The notes: generated by a model from the letters alone, not told the origin. Positions 27,331-37,348 are shown, numbered from the stretch's first letter. The stretch: DNA of 64,000 bases from Methanosalsum zhilinae DSM 4017 (GCF_000217995.1 NC_015676.1:62001-126000), one strand, 5' to 3'. Numbers and translations: made by a program.

Positions 27331-28146
27331 ATGAGAATTGCACTAAAACTTGCGTATATAGGCAGCGATTACCATGGGTCTCAGGTACAGCCTGATGTAG
27401 ATACGGTAGAAGGGCAACTTTTCAGGGCTTTAGAAAACCTTGGAATTATCTCTGATCCCCACTCGGCAAACTATGCAAGTGCCGGAAGAACTGATGCCAG
27501 CGTGCATGCAGCGGGTCAGGTTGTTGCCTTTGATACTGAAGCCCCCAATCTTGCAATCCCCAGGGTGATTAACTCAAAACTCCCGGAGTCTATATGGGCC
27601 TGGGCGCATGCAGAAGTTCCGGATGACTTTGACCCTCGAAGAAATGCAAAAACTCGAAGTTATCGATATATCATGAGCGGAGAGAATATTGATATATCCA
27701 AAATCAGGGCTGCATCCAGATACTTCACAGGAACACATGATTTCCTCAATTTCTGTACAAATGATGGAGATCGAAATACTGTAAGGACTGTAAACAGAAT
27801 AGACATTCGGATAAGTGGTCCTCTGGTAAAGATCGATATTGATGCAGATGGATTTCTATGGAACATGGTACGCAAGATAGTGACAGCTCTCAGGATGGTT
27901 GGCAGTGGGGTCAGGGATATTGAATGGGTCAAACAGATGCTGGACCCTGCTACCTATGAAGAGGGTATTGAACCTGCAAAGGCATATGGTCTCACACTGA
28001 TGAATGTTGATTATCCAATGCCTATTGAATGGTGCATTGATAGCTACTCTTTAAGAAGGGCCCATGAAAATATTCAGGAAAAACAGGTATATTACCGTAT
28101 AATGTCAGAGGTTTTTGACCATCTTGTGCCATGGCCGATGGAATGA
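27331..28146 (+). CDS. truA: tRNA pseudouridine synthase A
   Basis: The protein has 271 aa. It isomerises U38-U40 in the tRNA anticodon stem. The catalytic aspartate is in AGRTDASVHAAGQV near residue 55. FDPRRNAKTRSYRY, DFLNFCTNDGDRNTVR and DADGFLWNMVRKIV are TruA motifs. ATG at 27331 has AGGGAAG in front and is chosen over the in-frame upstream start at 27313. It converges with the Trm-G10 gene. Confidence 0.93.
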   Translation: MRIALKLAYIGSDYHGSQVQPDVDTVEGQLFRALENLGIISDPHSANYASAGRTDASVHAAGQVVAFDTEAPNLAIPRVINSKLPESIWAWAHAEVPDDFDPRRNAKTRSYRYIMSGENIDISKIRAASRYFTGTHDFLNFCTNDGDRNTVRTVNRIDIRISGPLVKIDIDADGFLWNMVRKIVTALRMVGSGVRDIEWVKQMLDPATYEEGIEPAKAYGLTLMNVDYPMPIEWCIDSYSLRRAHENIQEKQVYYRIMSEVFDHLVPWPME

Positions 28147-28163
28147 GTGTCAGGGCTCATTTT

Positions 28164-29198
28164 TTATTTTTCAAGCACAAGTATAGTACGTGTGAGACTG
28201 CGGTGAACGTACTGATTATGTTTTTCACAAATTTTAAATCCTGCTTTTATTGAATGTTCATCGATCTGCTTTTCAGAAACTATAACTGCAAGTGATCCTG
28301 GCCTGAGGATTCTGTACATTTCTTTCATTGATTCGGAGTACAGGTTGTTGAGAGATCTGGCATGTATCAACGCAGAACGTCCGTAGGGAGGATCTGTTAC
28401 TATGGCATCCATACATTCATCAGCCAGGGGAATCCGGGTTGCGTCTCCTGTCATAAGTGAATGATCAAGACTGTAGTAATCCAGGTTCATTCTGGCACCT
28501 GAAATTATCTTGGACTGGGCATCCATACCAATTACATGCGATTTGATCATGGCTGCTTCCACAAGTATTCCGCCGGTACCGCAGAAAGGGTCCAGTATAT
28601 TTTTACCGGGTAAGATTCCCGATATATTGATCAATGCTCTGGCAGTTCTGGGCATCAGTACTCCCGGGTAGAAGAAAGGTTTTTTGTGCGGTGCTCTCTT
28701 TTCATAGGCACTGCGGTCAATGGAGGCAACAACAGATCCAAAAATACATTTGTTCGAGATAAGGAGTCTGAACATGACATCTGGCTTTTTTAGGTTTGCT
28801 CTGTATCCTTTTCTGTAAATTGTGCCACCAACTTTTTTTTCCAGGTATTCTCCGTGTAGCCTGGCGTGGGTCCGGATCTTTCTGGCCCTGACAGCATAGG
28901 TCATATCACTGCTGATATGTTGATGTATATCAGCCTCTGCTGCCATTTTTATGATCTCATTAACATCATTTGCGCATATTCCGATCACTTTCAATATGTG
29001 ATGGGACATTGCCAGCCTACCGGATACAGATACAAGTGCTGCCTCGATTGTATCACTGTTGCCTCTGATGTCAACTAAAAGACACTGGTCAAAACAGTGT
29101 GTCTGTTCATAATCCAGATTCTCAAGAGAAAGGCAGGCCAGGACCTCTGAACGAGGTATTGTTGGGTGCTCTCCAGATAGTTCGAATGCGTATAACAT
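28164..29198 (-). CDS. trmG10: tRNA (guanine-10-N2) methyltransferase Trm-G10
   Basis: The protein has 344 aa. The N-terminal ~150 residues include a THUMP domain that binds tRNA (MTYAVRARKIRTHARL). The C-terminal Rossmann methyltransferase carries DPFCGTGGILVEAAM (SAM binding) and the catalytic VTDPPYGRSA. This is the archaeal Trm-G10/Trm11 layout, which makes m2G or m22G at position 10. Downstream on the same strand is the DUF1805 gene. The start ATG at 29198 fits. Confidence 0.9.
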   Translation of the reverse strand: MLYAFELSGEHPTIPRSEVLACLSLENLDYEQTHCFDQCLLVDIRGNSDTIEAALVSVSGRLAMSHHILKVIGICANDVNEIIKMAAEADIHQHISSDMTYAVRARKIRTHARLHGEYLEKKVGGTIYRKGYRANLKKPDVMFRLLISNKCIFGSVVASIDRSAYEKRAPHKKPFFYPGVLMPRTARALINISGILPGKNILDPFCGTGGILVEAAMIKSHVIGMDAQSKIISGARMNLDYYSLDHSLMTGDATRIPLADECMDAIVTDPPYGRSALIHARSLNNLYSESMKEMYRILRPGSLAVIVSEKQIDEHSIKAGFKICEKHNQYVHRSLTRTILVLEK

Positions 29199-29236
29199 AT
29201 AGGTTCAGATCCAAAACATATCATTTTTCATCTTTT

Positions 29237-29524
29237 TCAGATCATCTTATCCAGTGCCTGTCTGACTGTCATTTTCTCTGTAATTCCAAGATTTTTTGCA
29301 CTGGTGGTAAGGTTTGCAATATTTGAGTCAAGCATCTCCTCAAAGGAACTGACTCCTCTGACAACAGCAGCAGCATCACCTAGCTTTTCTGCAGTTTCAA
29401 TGTCAAGGTATCCACACATTACAAATCCCAGTCTGGCCTTGATGAGTATCAGGGGTGCTTTCTCCATTTCCATTCTCAGACCAATCACAGATCCTTTTTC
29501 CAGTTCGATCAGCTCAACAATCAT
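29237..29524 (-). CDS. DUF1805 domain protein
   Basis: The protein has 95 aa. The sequence has the DUF1805 (YunC-like) pattern: an initial LEKGSVIGLRMEMEKAPL, then ARLGFVMCGYLDIETAEKLGDAAAVVRGV. The function of the family is unknown. A ~50-residue C-terminal tail (ANLTTSAKNLGITEKMTVRQALDKM) follows the core and resembles an HHH-like helical end. It lies between the secreted-protein gene and trmG10. Confidence 0.75.
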   Translation of the reverse strand: MIVELIELEKGSVIGLRMEMEKAPLILIKARLGFVMCGYLDIETAEKLGDAAAVVRGVSSFEEMLDSNIANLTTSAKNLGITEKMTVRQALDKMI

Positions 29525-29537
29525 TCTTATCTTTTCC

Positions 29538-30293
29538 TTATTGCTTGTTCACAGAGACGGTACATATATTTTTAAAAAACGTATCTATAATGTCTACCGG
29601 TTTTTGAATCTTTATATCGTCTTCCAGCGTGTCTGAATTACTCTCAGAATTTATATGGGTAGAATTATAATGCACTGTTATCTGACCCTTATTCCCAAAT
29701 TCACCTGTTATATAGGTGATTCTATTTATTCTGGTGATGGTTTTATTTTCCACTCCATTAACTGCTGTCACTTCAATGGTTTCGGGCATGGTTATGCTGA
29801 CCTTTGTGCCTGGTATACCTGAAAAACTCATGTCACTACCCATTTTATAGAAAAAATCTCTGAATTCATATTCAACAATATATAAGTTCCTTACTGCTGA
29901 TGGCTGGCTAACTCTTCCTATGAGTTCATGGGAGAGTTCTGCATCAACATTTACAGGATATATGCCATCATATGATTTATTGATCTGTACATTCATATCC
30001 TGCATGATATTATCATGAAGTCTCTGGCGCATTACCTTATCTGCCTTATGCAGTTCCCACGCACTTACAAAACCATCTCTATTACCAATATTTGCATCTA
30101 TGTATTGTTTTATAAGATATGATCTATCTTCTTCATACATTTCAATATATTTCCAGCTAAGGCCCCTATTTTCAATATCTATTCTGCTTTCCAGAGTGAA
30201 TGCATCATCTGCTGTGGTAATGGAAATAGGTACTGTAAGTATCAGAACTATAAAGCACAGTAATTTCAATATAATAGTAGCTGTATGTTTCAT
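29538..30293 (-). CDS. Secreted protein of unknown function, Methanosarcinales type
   Basis: The protein has 251 aa. The first ~28 residues are a signal peptide (a basic KH start, then the hydrophobic LLCFIVLILTVPISI). The rest is polar and predicted beta-rich, with NKT, NST and similar N-glycosylation sequons. Related methanogen surface proteins often end with a membrane anchor, but this one ends in a polar tail (CTVSVNKQ) without one. It may be released or incompletely conserved. It is cotranscribed with DUF1805 at best; no function is assigned. Confidence 0.6.
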   Translation of the reverse strand: MKHTATIILKLLCFIVLILTVPISITTADDAFTLESRIDIENRGLSWKYIEMYEEDRSYLIKQYIDANIGNRDGFVSAWELHKADKVMRQRLHDNIMQDMNVQINKSYDGIYPVNVDAELSHELIGRVSQPSAVRNLYIVEYEFRDFFYKMGSDMSFSGIPGTKVSITMPETIEVTAVNGVENKTITRINRITYITGEFGNKGQITVHYNSTHINSESNSDTLEDDIKIQKPVDIIDTFFKNICTVSVNKQ

Positions 30294-30326
30294 GATTTTC
30301 TAAAACTGGACAGTCCGTTTAGAAAC

Positions 30327-31220
30327 TTATCTGGTTATGATTTCACATCCGTCATCCGTTACAATTACTGTATGTTCTGCCTGTGATACAAGACCCCCCT
30401 CAACCTCCTTTAGTACAGGATAAGATCTTATTATATTGTTTCTCATCAGTTGTGTGAGTGCAAATTCAAGACGATCGGATGTAAGCCATCTTTTGGCAAA
30501 GGGGAGGGTCCTGTAGGGTTCGATTTCCTTTAATACTTTTCTTGCAGCCGGAAGGCGTACAGGCTTTTTTTCAATCAGACTGTATATCTCTGACCATGAA
30601 CCATCTGCAACCCGGCCTGCCCCGTCTGTGGCAAACGGTTCAATTGCAATAACATCGCCTGAATGGAGTGTTATTCCTTTATTGATGCGGCGATTTGGTA
30701 TACTTGGCGGTGCATGGGTGATGTAGGGTGCAAGCCCATGCCCGGTAAGGTTTGCTACAGGCTTTAGACCATAAGCAGTAATCGCATCTTCAATAGCACC
30801 TGCGATATCTGCTGTACTAATTCCATCCCTTATACAATCGATTCCAGCGTATAGGGCATCCTCAGAGGCCTTTACCAGATCACTGTTGCCTGTAAAATCA
30901 ACAGTTACAGCAGAATCTGCAATATACCCGTCAATATGTACTCCCATATCAATCTTGATCATGTCCTTTCCAAACACCGATTCATCATTTTTGCGGGGAG
31001 TGGCGTGTGCTGCTTCATCATTTGCTGATATATTGCATGGAAATGCAGGCTTTGCTCCCAGTTCAATAGTTTTCTGTTCAACAAATTCTGCAATTTCCAG
31101 AACGCTCCCTCCGACTTTTACTCTGTCAACTGCCTGACTTCTTACCTTTGAGAGTATCTTTCCTGCTTCAATATATTTCTCAAAGATCTCCTCAATTTCC
31201 TGAAGCTTATCCGACATCAT
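30327..31220 (-). CDS. map: Methionine aminopeptidase, type II
   Basis: The protein has 297 aa with an M24 pita-bread fold. Metal ligands are visible in KIDMGVHIDGYIADSAVTVDF (two aspartates), GHGLAPYITH (histidine), VIAIEPFAT and a final EHTVIV. It removes initiator methionine from new proteins. ATG 31220 and ATG 31217 are both present, and the second has the better spacing from the GAGGT site. A second M24 peptidase gene lies immediately upstream. Confidence 0.92.
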   Translation of the reverse strand: MMSDKLQEIEEIFEKYIEAGKILSKVRSQAVDRVKVGGSVLEIAEFVEQKTIELGAKPAFPCNISANDEAAHATPRKNDESVFGKDMIKIDMGVHIDGYIADSAVTVDFTGNSDLVKASEDALYAGIDCIRDGISTADIAGAIEDAITAYGLKPVANLTGHGLAPYITHAPPSIPNRRINKGITLHSGDVIAIEPFATDGAGRVADGSWSEIYSLIEKKPVRLPAARKVLKEIEPYRTLPFAKRWLTSDRLEFALTQLMRNNIIRSYPVLKEVEGGLVSQAEHTVIVTDDGCEIITR

Positions 31221-31268
31221 TTACCTCTTATTTAGTCTGATTATAGAGTATTTTTAGCATGACTACTG

Positions 31269-32444
31269 TTATAATACTAATCTCTTTTCAAAATCTGTTA
31301 GATTCTCATATCCTTTAGATGTCACAACTACAATATCTTCAATCCTTACTCCTCCGGTATGGGGATAATACAGACCTGGCTCAATAGTAATTACATTGCC
31401 TTCCTCTAATTTTCCTTCTCCCTCACCAACCATTGGCCATTCGTGGACATCCAGGCCAACCCCGTGACCTGTTGAGTGTATGAATCCAGATTTTGAACCG
31501 CTAAGATATGTATCAAAGCCCCTCTCTTCAAATATTTCACATACCCGTGAGTGTATATCCCTGCAAAGGGCACCCGGCCTGATCATTTCAAGTGCTGCCT
31601 GCTGTGCAGCAATGACTGCATCATACATTTCTGTAAGGCTTCCTGAAGGCTCTCCTTTAAGTACGGTCCTGCACATATCCGCATAGTACATGGTTTTCTT
31701 GCTTTGAGGGAATATATCAATTACAATAGGCTGTCCTGCCAGCAGTGCACCTTCGCCCATGTGATGGGGGATAGCTGAATGTTTTCCACAGGATACGATG
31801 GTTCCCATTGAGTGGCACCCGGAGTCCAGTAGCCTGTGTTCAATAGCAGCCCTGACATGATCTGATGTGAGTTCAGATCCCTCATAATGCAGGATGCCGT
31901 CTATTTCCTCTGAAGCTTTGATAAGATCAATAGCACATCTCATGCCTTCCTCTCCTGCTTTCTGAACCATTCTGATCTTTTCTATCTCATCTGTATTTTT
32001 CACAGCCCTCATATCCCTGAAGGGACTCTTTACCGGCTGAACCGAGAAACCCACCTCTTTTAGATACTGGGCGATGTAGAGGGGAAAGTTTCTGGGAGCA
32101 GATATTCTTCTAACTCCAAGGTCCTGAAGCATATCTGCCAGACAGTCACAGTAAGCAATGAAGGCATCTGGCTTTTCTTTAATTTTTGTTCTGTATCCAT
32201 ATTCTGAAGTTGTACGTATATCAGAGACTCTTGATTCAACCTCTGCGCGCCCCTTTTCCATTTCAGATAGGAATAGGATTTCATCTTCGTCCTTTGTCTG
32301 GAGGTATGTGAAGGGATCAGAGGCAGAAAACTGTGACACATAGTACATATCAGCATTGTTCGAATCTGAGACCATCAGGAACACATCTGTACTATTTGCA
32401 TCCAGGTATCCTGTAATATCTTTGTCATTTACTGTTTTGCTCAT
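31269..32444 (-). CDS. pepQ: Xaa-Pro aminopeptidase/dipeptidase (M24B)
   Basis: The protein has 391 aa. A creatinase-like N-terminal domain (~150 residues) is followed by the catalytic M24 domain, with metal ligands in VIDIFPQSKKTMYYADMCRT, HSTGHGVGLDVHEWP and NVITIEPGLYY, and a GVRIEDIVVVT end. It hydrolyses peptide bonds before proline. It is the first gene of a minus-strand pair with map, 48 bases apart. Confidence 0.88.
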   Translation of the reverse strand: MSKTVNDKDITGYLDANSTDVFLMVSDSNNADMYYVSQFSASDPFTYLQTKDEDEILFLSEMEKGRAEVESRVSDIRTTSEYGYRTKIKEKPDAFIAYCDCLADMLQDLGVRRISAPRNFPLYIAQYLKEVGFSVQPVKSPFRDMRAVKNTDEIEKIRMVQKAGEEGMRCAIDLIKASEEIDGILHYEGSELTSDHVRAAIEHRLLDSGCHSMGTIVSCGKHSAIPHHMGEGALLAGQPIVIDIFPQSKKTMYYADMCRTVLKGEPSGSLTEMYDAVIAAQQAALEMIRPGALCRDIHSRVCEIFEERGFDTYLSGSKSGFIHSTGHGVGLDVHEWPMVGEGEGKLEEGNVITIEPGLYYPHTGGVRIEDIVVVTSKGYENLTDFEKRLVL

Positions 32445-32602
32445 AGGGTCAGATTATGAATTAATAGTACATAAGTTCTACACAGTTTATTGTCTCTGTA
32501 ACTTTACTACAAAAAAGACCGTTTCTATCTGATCGAATACGGGATCTACTGTATTAAATAAAAGAGCCCGTTGATTACGTTTTCAGGTACATAGTTTCAA
32601 TA

Positions 32603-32613
32603 ATTATTTATAT
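32603..32613 (+). promoter_or_regulatory. TATA box for the candidate structured RNA
   Basis: ATTATTTATAT lies about 25 bases upstream of the first hairpin of the structured stretch at 32631. The position fits an archaeal TATA box driving transcription through it. Confidence 0.35.
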
Positions 32614-32630
32614 CATTGTTGTGTAGTTAA

Positions 32631-32820
32631 TTCTGTTCACACAGAATCTGTCCAACAGGGCATAGATGTGTGCAACATGGTGGCAGTAATCAGGTCCACA
32701 GATGCTATGGGAGTAAAATCCAGAAAACCCTGTAAGGTTTTTAGCAACTGATGGATCTGATTCATCAGCAGTACAGCTTAAGGAGTGTAATGGGGAATAC
32801 GGGGGTTAAGCTGTATGAAA
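32631..32820 (+). ncRNA. Candidate structured non-coding RNA
   Basis: In a 505-base gene-free gap, four inverted repeats are packed into about 185 bases. They are TTCTGT/ACAGAA (32631-32646), AAAACC/GGTTTT (32724-32741), CTGATG/CATCAG (32748-32768, with CTGA in its loop) and TACAGCTTAA/TTAAGCTGTA (32772-32815, ten perfect pairs). The GC content is higher than the flanks. A TATA box precedes it. No long ORF spans it. It does not match an RNA family I know, although TGATG plus CTGA recalls kink-turn elements. The boundaries are approximate. Confidence 0.4.
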
Positions 32821-32949
32821 TATCTGCCACCAATATTACTTTTATATATGAGGTAATGTACTGATTTATTTCCATCCTGATTGCTCATCCTGTGAGTACT
32901 TACATCAATTCTGGATGAATTGTGGTGATTTGATTGTGTGGAGATAGTT

Positions 32950-33141
32950 ATGAATAATGATGATTCGTTATCAATAGCAGTACCAATTACCGTATCTCTT
33001 CTGGGGATCGCTTTTATTCTGCATTTTATGGCAGAACCTTATTATTTTACCGGCAGTCCTCCTACTGGATTCAGTACAGGGACACTGGGTATTTTGATAG
33101 TTGTCATAGGTGTTCTATTAAGCTCTAAATGCAAAAAATAA
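32950..33141 (+). CDS. Small two-helix membrane protein, unknown
   Basis: The protein has 63 aa with two transmembrane segments (SIAVPITVSLLGIAFILHFM and TLGILIVVIGVLLSS) separated by a short loop rich in proline and glycine, plus a basic tail (KCKK). ATG at 32950 has GGAGAT four bases before it, and the in-frame GTG at 32938 is less likely. A TTTTATATATGAGG promoter-like stretch lies near 32840. No family is recognised. Confidence 0.5.
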   Translation: MNNDDSLSIAVPITVSLLGIAFILHFMAEPYYFTGSPPTGFSTGTLGILIVVIGVLLSSKCKK

Positions 33142-33270
33142 AAATAGTATGTTTTGCTGGATTGTATCAGATCATAACTTGAAAAATCCTGATTACAAAA
33201 AAAGTATATTTATCATTTCTGATACCTCCTGTTCTAAGGAGGTATCTGTGAAATGAACTGCTGGAATTAC

Positions 33271-33342
33271 GTTCGGACCGGGATTTGAACCCGAGTCGGA
33301 GCCTCGACAGGGCTCCATGATAGGCCACTACACTATCCGAAC
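33271..33342 (-). tRNA. tRNA-Asp (GTC)
   Basis: A complete 72-nt cloverleaf lies on the minus strand. The acceptor GTTCGGA pairs with TCCGAAC. The anticodon loop CTGTCGA gives GTC. The T loop is TTCAAAT. No CCA is encoded. Confidence 0.95.
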
Positions 33343-33406
33343 ATTTGATGTGAGCACACTCTAATAGAACTTTCTATATTTAAAGCTTTTGCAGGTGAGA
33401 ATTGAT

Positions 33407-33515
33407 CCCGCCTCCCAGACTCGAACCGGGGACATCGCGGTGCCTGCGCGGTATGTGCGACCAGGTCGCAGAAACCATACTACAGCCGCGCACTCTACCA
33501 CTGAGTTAAGGCGGG
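33407..33515 (-). tRNA. tRNA-Tyr (GTA) with a 38-nt intron
   Basis: The acceptor CCCGCCT pairs with AGGCGGG, and the anticodon stem CGCGG pairs with CCGCG. The anticodon loop is CTGTAG...A (anticodon GTA), interrupted after position 37. The intron spans 33442-33479 on the plus strand and contains the stem TGCGACC/GGTCGCA, as expected for splicing by the archaeal endonuclease. The exons are 36 and 35 nt, giving a 71-nt mature tRNA. Confidence 0.9.
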
Positions 33516-33661
33516 ACAGCGTATAACACTGTATTCAACTTTTCACCGATGCAAATTGACGCATCACTCAGATATGCACTATAATACTTATCCTTTTCGC
33601 CGGGTAAGTTATACAGTACAGATCTGGAATGATACTGGTTATTTGCATTCAGTGATGATGT

Positions 33662-34855
33662 TTAGAAAGTGTTGATTTTGCCGTTGATCAGCATCTCTAT
33701 TACTCTGTCTGCGCTGGCAAGCCAGTCATCAGTTATACCTTCTGCTTCTGAAAGGATACTGTCAAGCCTGGCTCCTTCTTCCGGGATTATTTGAACGCTT
33801 GCAATAAATGGCTGATCTATGGGTTTTCCGATCTGGGAGAGCAGTCTGACATAGGCTTCATCTACTTCAGGTATTGTTTTGGAAATGTCCTGTGCAACCT
33901 GGGTTGCCAGCAGATTATAGATCTTGCCGATATGATTTATTGGATTCTTTCCACTGGTGGCTTCCATGCTCATGGGCCTGCCTGGTGTAATGAGTCCATT
34001 GCAGCGGTTGCCCCTTCCAACAGATCCGTCATCTCCCATCTCGGCAGAAGTGCCGGTAACTGTGAGGAATACTGACTCTTTTTCGATTTGATCCGCGGTG
34101 TTTACATATATATTTACGTTCCTTTCAGTATGTTCTGCTGCAAGGCCTGCCACGTAATCTTCTACTTCTTCTTTAATATTTATATAATGATCAAGGTCAT
34201 CAACATATCTTCCAATTGTTGCACACCCGATGGTCAGTGATATATCATCCTGTTCACGCAGTCCCATGACCTTGATATCTTCTCCAATACCTGGTATCTT
34301 TTTCTTAAGGTCGGTATTGAGCATTCTTTCTGTATTGTACGCAATACTTTCAAGTTCTGAGAATGGTGCATGTCCGATACCAAACGATGTATCATTTGCA
34401 ACAGGCATTTTATTGCGACTGAAAACATCCCTTAGATCAGATGAACCTGTCCCAAATCTGCAGTCTATGATCATATCCCTTTCAAGATTGATATTTGCAA
34501 AATTTTCCCTTATGTACTGACGGGCAGCTTCAATAGCAATCGCATCTGCTGCAAATTCTTCTCCATCAAATTCGGTGGTGGCTCTTCCTACAAGGAGTGT
34601 GTATATTGGCTTTATGACCTCCCCACCACCATACTCAGGATGGGACTTTCCTGCAACGATCTGTGTTTCATCGGTATTGTGATGGAGTACAGTGCCGCAC
34701 TTTTTGATGTACTCTCTGCACAATGCGCGGCTGACAGCTTCTGCCAGTCCGTCAGCAATGCTGTCTGGATGTCCTACTCCTTTTCTTTCAACAATTTCCA
34801 CTTTCTGATCTTCAACAGGAGTCTGCATGAGCTGTTCAACTTTGATATTTCTCAT
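33662..34855 (-). CDS. mat: S-adenosylmethionine synthetase, archaeal type
   Basis: The protein has 397 aa. It makes SAM from methionine and ATP. Archaeal MAT differs from bacterial MetK in sequence and is recognised here by [20 protein letters not shown] near the N terminus, [32 protein letters not shown] and [19 protein letters not shown]. The length is normal. It is monocistronic. The divergent intergenic region toward hisG holds TATA-like AT runs. Confidence 0.95.
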   Translation of the reverse strand: MRNIKVEQLMQTPVEDQKVEIVERKGVGHPDSIADGLAEAVSRALCREYIKKCGTVLHHNTDETQIVAGKSHPEYGGGEVIKPIYTLLVGRATTEFDGEEFAADAIAIEAARQYIRENFANINLERDMIIDCRFGTGSSDLRDVFSRNKMPVANDTSFGIGHAPFSELESIAYNTERMLNTDLKKKIPGIGEDIKVMGLREQDDISLTIGCATIGRYVDDLDHYINIKEEVEDYVAGLAAEHTERNVNIYVNTADQIEKESVFLTVTGTSAEMGDDGSVGRGNRCNGLITPGRPMSMEATSGKNPINHIGKIYNLLATQVAQDISKTIPEVDEAYVRLLSQIGKPIDQPFIASVQIIPEEGARLDSILSEAEGITDDWLASADRVIEMLINGKINTF

Positions 34856-35115
34856 TATCCATACCTTCTTTTTTGCTAACTCATAAGCTAGATGTTTAAA
34901 TGAAATCTGATGATTTGCAGATATATTTGTAGATTTATATTTATATAAAACAGTTGTTATTCACTATGATAAACATTTCAACCATATATTTAATCTGCAG
35001 ATGACATCAGACCAAACCTGGCTCTATTAATTTATCAATGGTGAAATCTATATGTAATAAATATAGTGTTAGAGAATGTCCACAGAAATTTAATTTTTTA
35101 AGAGGAATACCATAG

Positions 35116-35970
35116 ATGATACGTATTGCAATTCCAAATAAAGGAAGGCTTCATGATCCGGCGTTAGCACTTTTCAGGGAGGCAGGACTTCCCGTTCTGG
35201 AGGGCGGGACCAGAAAACTATTTGCCAGAACCAGTGATCCTGAAATCTCTGTTCTCTTTGCCAGAGCTGCAGATATCCCGGAATATGTTCAGGACGGTGC
35301 AGCAGATGTGGGTATTACAGGCCTTGACCTGATATCAGAGACCGGTGCATCGGTGGAGCTCATGCTTGATCTTAATTTCGGACACGCTGACCTCGTACTG
35401 GCAGTTCCTGATGATATCGATGCAGCATCTGCATATGATCTTGAGGGCATGAGGGTTGCGACCGAATTTCCAGAGATAACTCGAAAATATTTTGAAAAAA
35501 AAGGTATCAGGGTTGATATTATCAATGTAAGCGGTGCCTGTGAAATCACACCCCACGTAGGTATAGCTGATGCAATTGTTGATATTTCCAGTTCAGGCAC
35601 AACACTTATAATGAACCATCTCAGAGCCATAGATACTGTTTTTTCTTCATCGGTATATCTGATATCCAATCATGAAAGCCTGATAAAAAAAGATAAGATC
35701 TACCACATAAAAACGGCACTTGAAAGTGTTCTTCGTGCCAAGGGCAAGAGGTATCTTATGATGAATGTGCCGGCTGATTCACTCAAAAAGGTCAAAGATG
35801 TCCTACCTGGTCTTGCAGGGCCTACAGTAATGAAGGTTGAATCCGATGAAACCATTCTTGCAGTACATGCAGTTATCAGCTCGGATTCGATCTTTGCAAC
35901 TGTCAACAGCCTGAAGGAAGTGGGTGCAACTGATATTCTTGTGGTCCCAATTGAAAGAATGATGCCATGA
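35116..35970 (+). CDS. hisG: ATP phosphoribosyltransferase (long form)
   Basis: The protein has 284 aa and carries out the first step of histidine synthesis, ATP + PRPP to PR-ATP. Motifs are IAIPNKGRLHDPAL at the start, DVGITGLDLISETG and VDISSSGTTLIMNHL. The length includes the ~75-residue C-terminal regulatory domain that permits histidine feedback and removes the need for HisZ. It is the first gene of hisG-hisA-hisB. The hisA start lies ten bases after its stop. Confidence 0.95.
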   Translation: MIRIAIPNKGRLHDPALALFREAGLPVLEGGTRKLFARTSDPEISVLFARAADIPEYVQDGAADVGITGLDLISETGASVELMLDLNFGHADLVLAVPDDIDAASAYDLEGMRVATEFPEITRKYFEKKGIRVDIINVSGACEITPHVGIADAIVDISSSGTTLIMNHLRAIDTVFSSSVYLISNHESLIKKDKIYHIKTALESVLRAKGKRYLMMNVPADSLKKVKDVLPGLAGPTVMKVESDETILAVHAVISSDSIFATVNSLKEVGATDILVVPIERMMP

Positions 35971-35979
35971 GGTGTGACA

Positions 35980-36720
35980 ATGGTCTTTGAGGTAATTCCT
36001 GCAGTAGATATGAGAAATGGAAAATGTGTTCAGCTGGTTCAGGGAGTTCCTGGAAGTGAAATGATCTCCCTTGATGATCCTGGTGAGGTTGCATCAGGAT
36101 GGGTTGAACAGGGTGCAGCCACACTTCATCTGATAGATCTTGATGGAGCAATCGAAGGTGTGAGAAAGAATGCACCGATTATAGAGAAGATAATTCATGA
36201 TCTACATCCTGCTGGTGTCAGTGTTCAGGTTGGAGGTGGTATCAGGTCATTTGAAGATGCCGGAAAACTGCTGGACCTTGGAACTGATAGAATTATTCTG
36301 AGCACAGCAGCTCTCAACGATCCTCAGCTTGTAAAGAGACTTGCAGAAGAGTATGGTGGAGAACGTGTAATGGTTGCCCTTGACGCAAAGGACGGGAAAG
36401 TTTCCATTGAAGGATGGAAGAAACAGTCCGAACATACCCCTGTTGAACTTGGAGTCAAGTTTGAGTCACTTGGTGCCGGAAGTTTGCTGTTTACAAATAT
36501 TGATAGTGAAGGCCTGATGAAAGGTATAGATGTTCAGCCAACAGCTGAGCTTGTAAGCTCTGTAAATATCCCGGTAGTTGCTTCAGGAGGGGTTACCACA
36601 GTTGAAGATATAATCTCCCTCAGCAAGGTAGGTGCATCAGGTGTGGTTGTTGGCAGTGCACTCTATACCGGAAAATTTACTTTTCAGGACGCACTGGAAG
36701 CCATAAAACAAAACCCTTAA
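35980..36720 (+). CDS. hisA: ProFAR isomerase
   Basis: The protein has 246 aa. This TIM barrel isomerises ProFAR to PRFAR. The catalytic aspartates are in [17 protein letters not shown] and in the ILFTNID-like strand ([14 protein letters not shown]), and phosphate-binding glycines are in VQVGGGIRS and [12 protein letters not shown] at 35980 follows GAGGTG; the GTG at 35974 belongs to that site. It lies directly after hisG. Confidence 0.94.
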   Translation: MVFEVIPAVDMRNGKCVQLVQGVPGSEMISLDDPGEVASGWVEQGAATLHLIDLDGAIEGVRKNAPIIEKIIHDLHPAGVSVQVGGGIRSFEDAGKLLDLGTDRIILSTAALNDPQLVKRLAEEYGGERVMVALDAKDGKVSIEGWKKQSEHTPVELGVKFESLGAGSLLFTNIDSEGLMKGIDVQPTAELVSSVNIPVVASGGVTTVEDIISLSKVGASGVVVGSALYTGKFTFQDALEAIKQNP

Positions 36721-36749
36721 TACATTCAAAATTCACAGATGGTAGTACT

Positions 36750-37325
36750 ATGAGATCTGCTAAATTATCCCGCAAAACAGGTGAAACCAGTGTCCATGTA
36801 GAACTTCTGCTGGATGGAACCGGTTCATCGAAAATCAAGACTGGTATAGGTTTCTTTGATCATATGCTGACATCCTTTGCAAAGCATTCAGGCTTTGATC
36901 TTTATATTGATGCAACCGGTGACCTTGAGGTGGATGAACACCATCTGGTAGAGGATACGGGTATTGTGCTGGGTCAGGCTATACTCAAAGCCCTTGGTGA
37001 TAAAGCTGGAATTGCGAGGTTTGGTGAGGCGCGGGTGCCAATGGATGAATCGCTTTCAGAGGTTGCCCTGGACCTTGGGGGTCGAAGCTACCTGGTGATG
37101 AATGTACCTTTCAGGTCTGGAAAAGTTGGTGATTTCAATACTCAGATGGTGGAACATTTCTTTGAATCCATTGCAGAACATGGAAAGATAAATCTTCATG
37201 CATCTGTTTATGGGAAAAATGATCATCATATGATTGAATCACTGTTCAAAGCGTTTGCATGTGCCATGCACAGGGCAGTCAGGATCGAAGGTAAAGGTAT
37301 CCGCAGTACAAAAGGAGTCCTATAA
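36750..37325 (+). CDS. hisB: Imidazoleglycerol-phosphate dehydratase
   Basis: The protein has 191 aa and is a monofunctional HisB. The duplicated metal-binding motifs are [14 protein letters not shown] with [10 protein letters not shown], and [18 protein letters not shown] with [18 protein letters not shown]. It removes water from IGP in histidine synthesis. It follows hisA by 29 bases. It converges with the MutS-like gene. Confidence 0.95.
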   Translation: MRSAKLSRKTGETSVHVELLLDGTGSSKIKTGIGFFDHMLTSFAKHSGFDLYIDATGDLEVDEHHLVEDTGIVLGQAILKALGDKAGIARFGEARVPMDESLSEVALDLGGRSYLVMNVPFRSGKVGDFNTQMVEHFFESIAEHGKINLHASVYGKNDHHMIESLFKAFACAMHRAVRIEGKGIRSTKGVL

Positions 37326-37348
37326 GGTCATTTTTCATTTTGCTGTGT

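Noticed and set aside
29538-30293. Secreted-protein gene as a pseudogene
   Set aside because: The missing anchor could be natural. The frame is intact with a signal peptide and normal stop, so it is kept as a CDS.
32820-32950. SAM riboswitch for the MAT gene in the structured region
   Set aside because: The structured region is on the opposite side of two tRNA genes from MAT, which is transcribed from its other end. No riboswitch consensus is seen.
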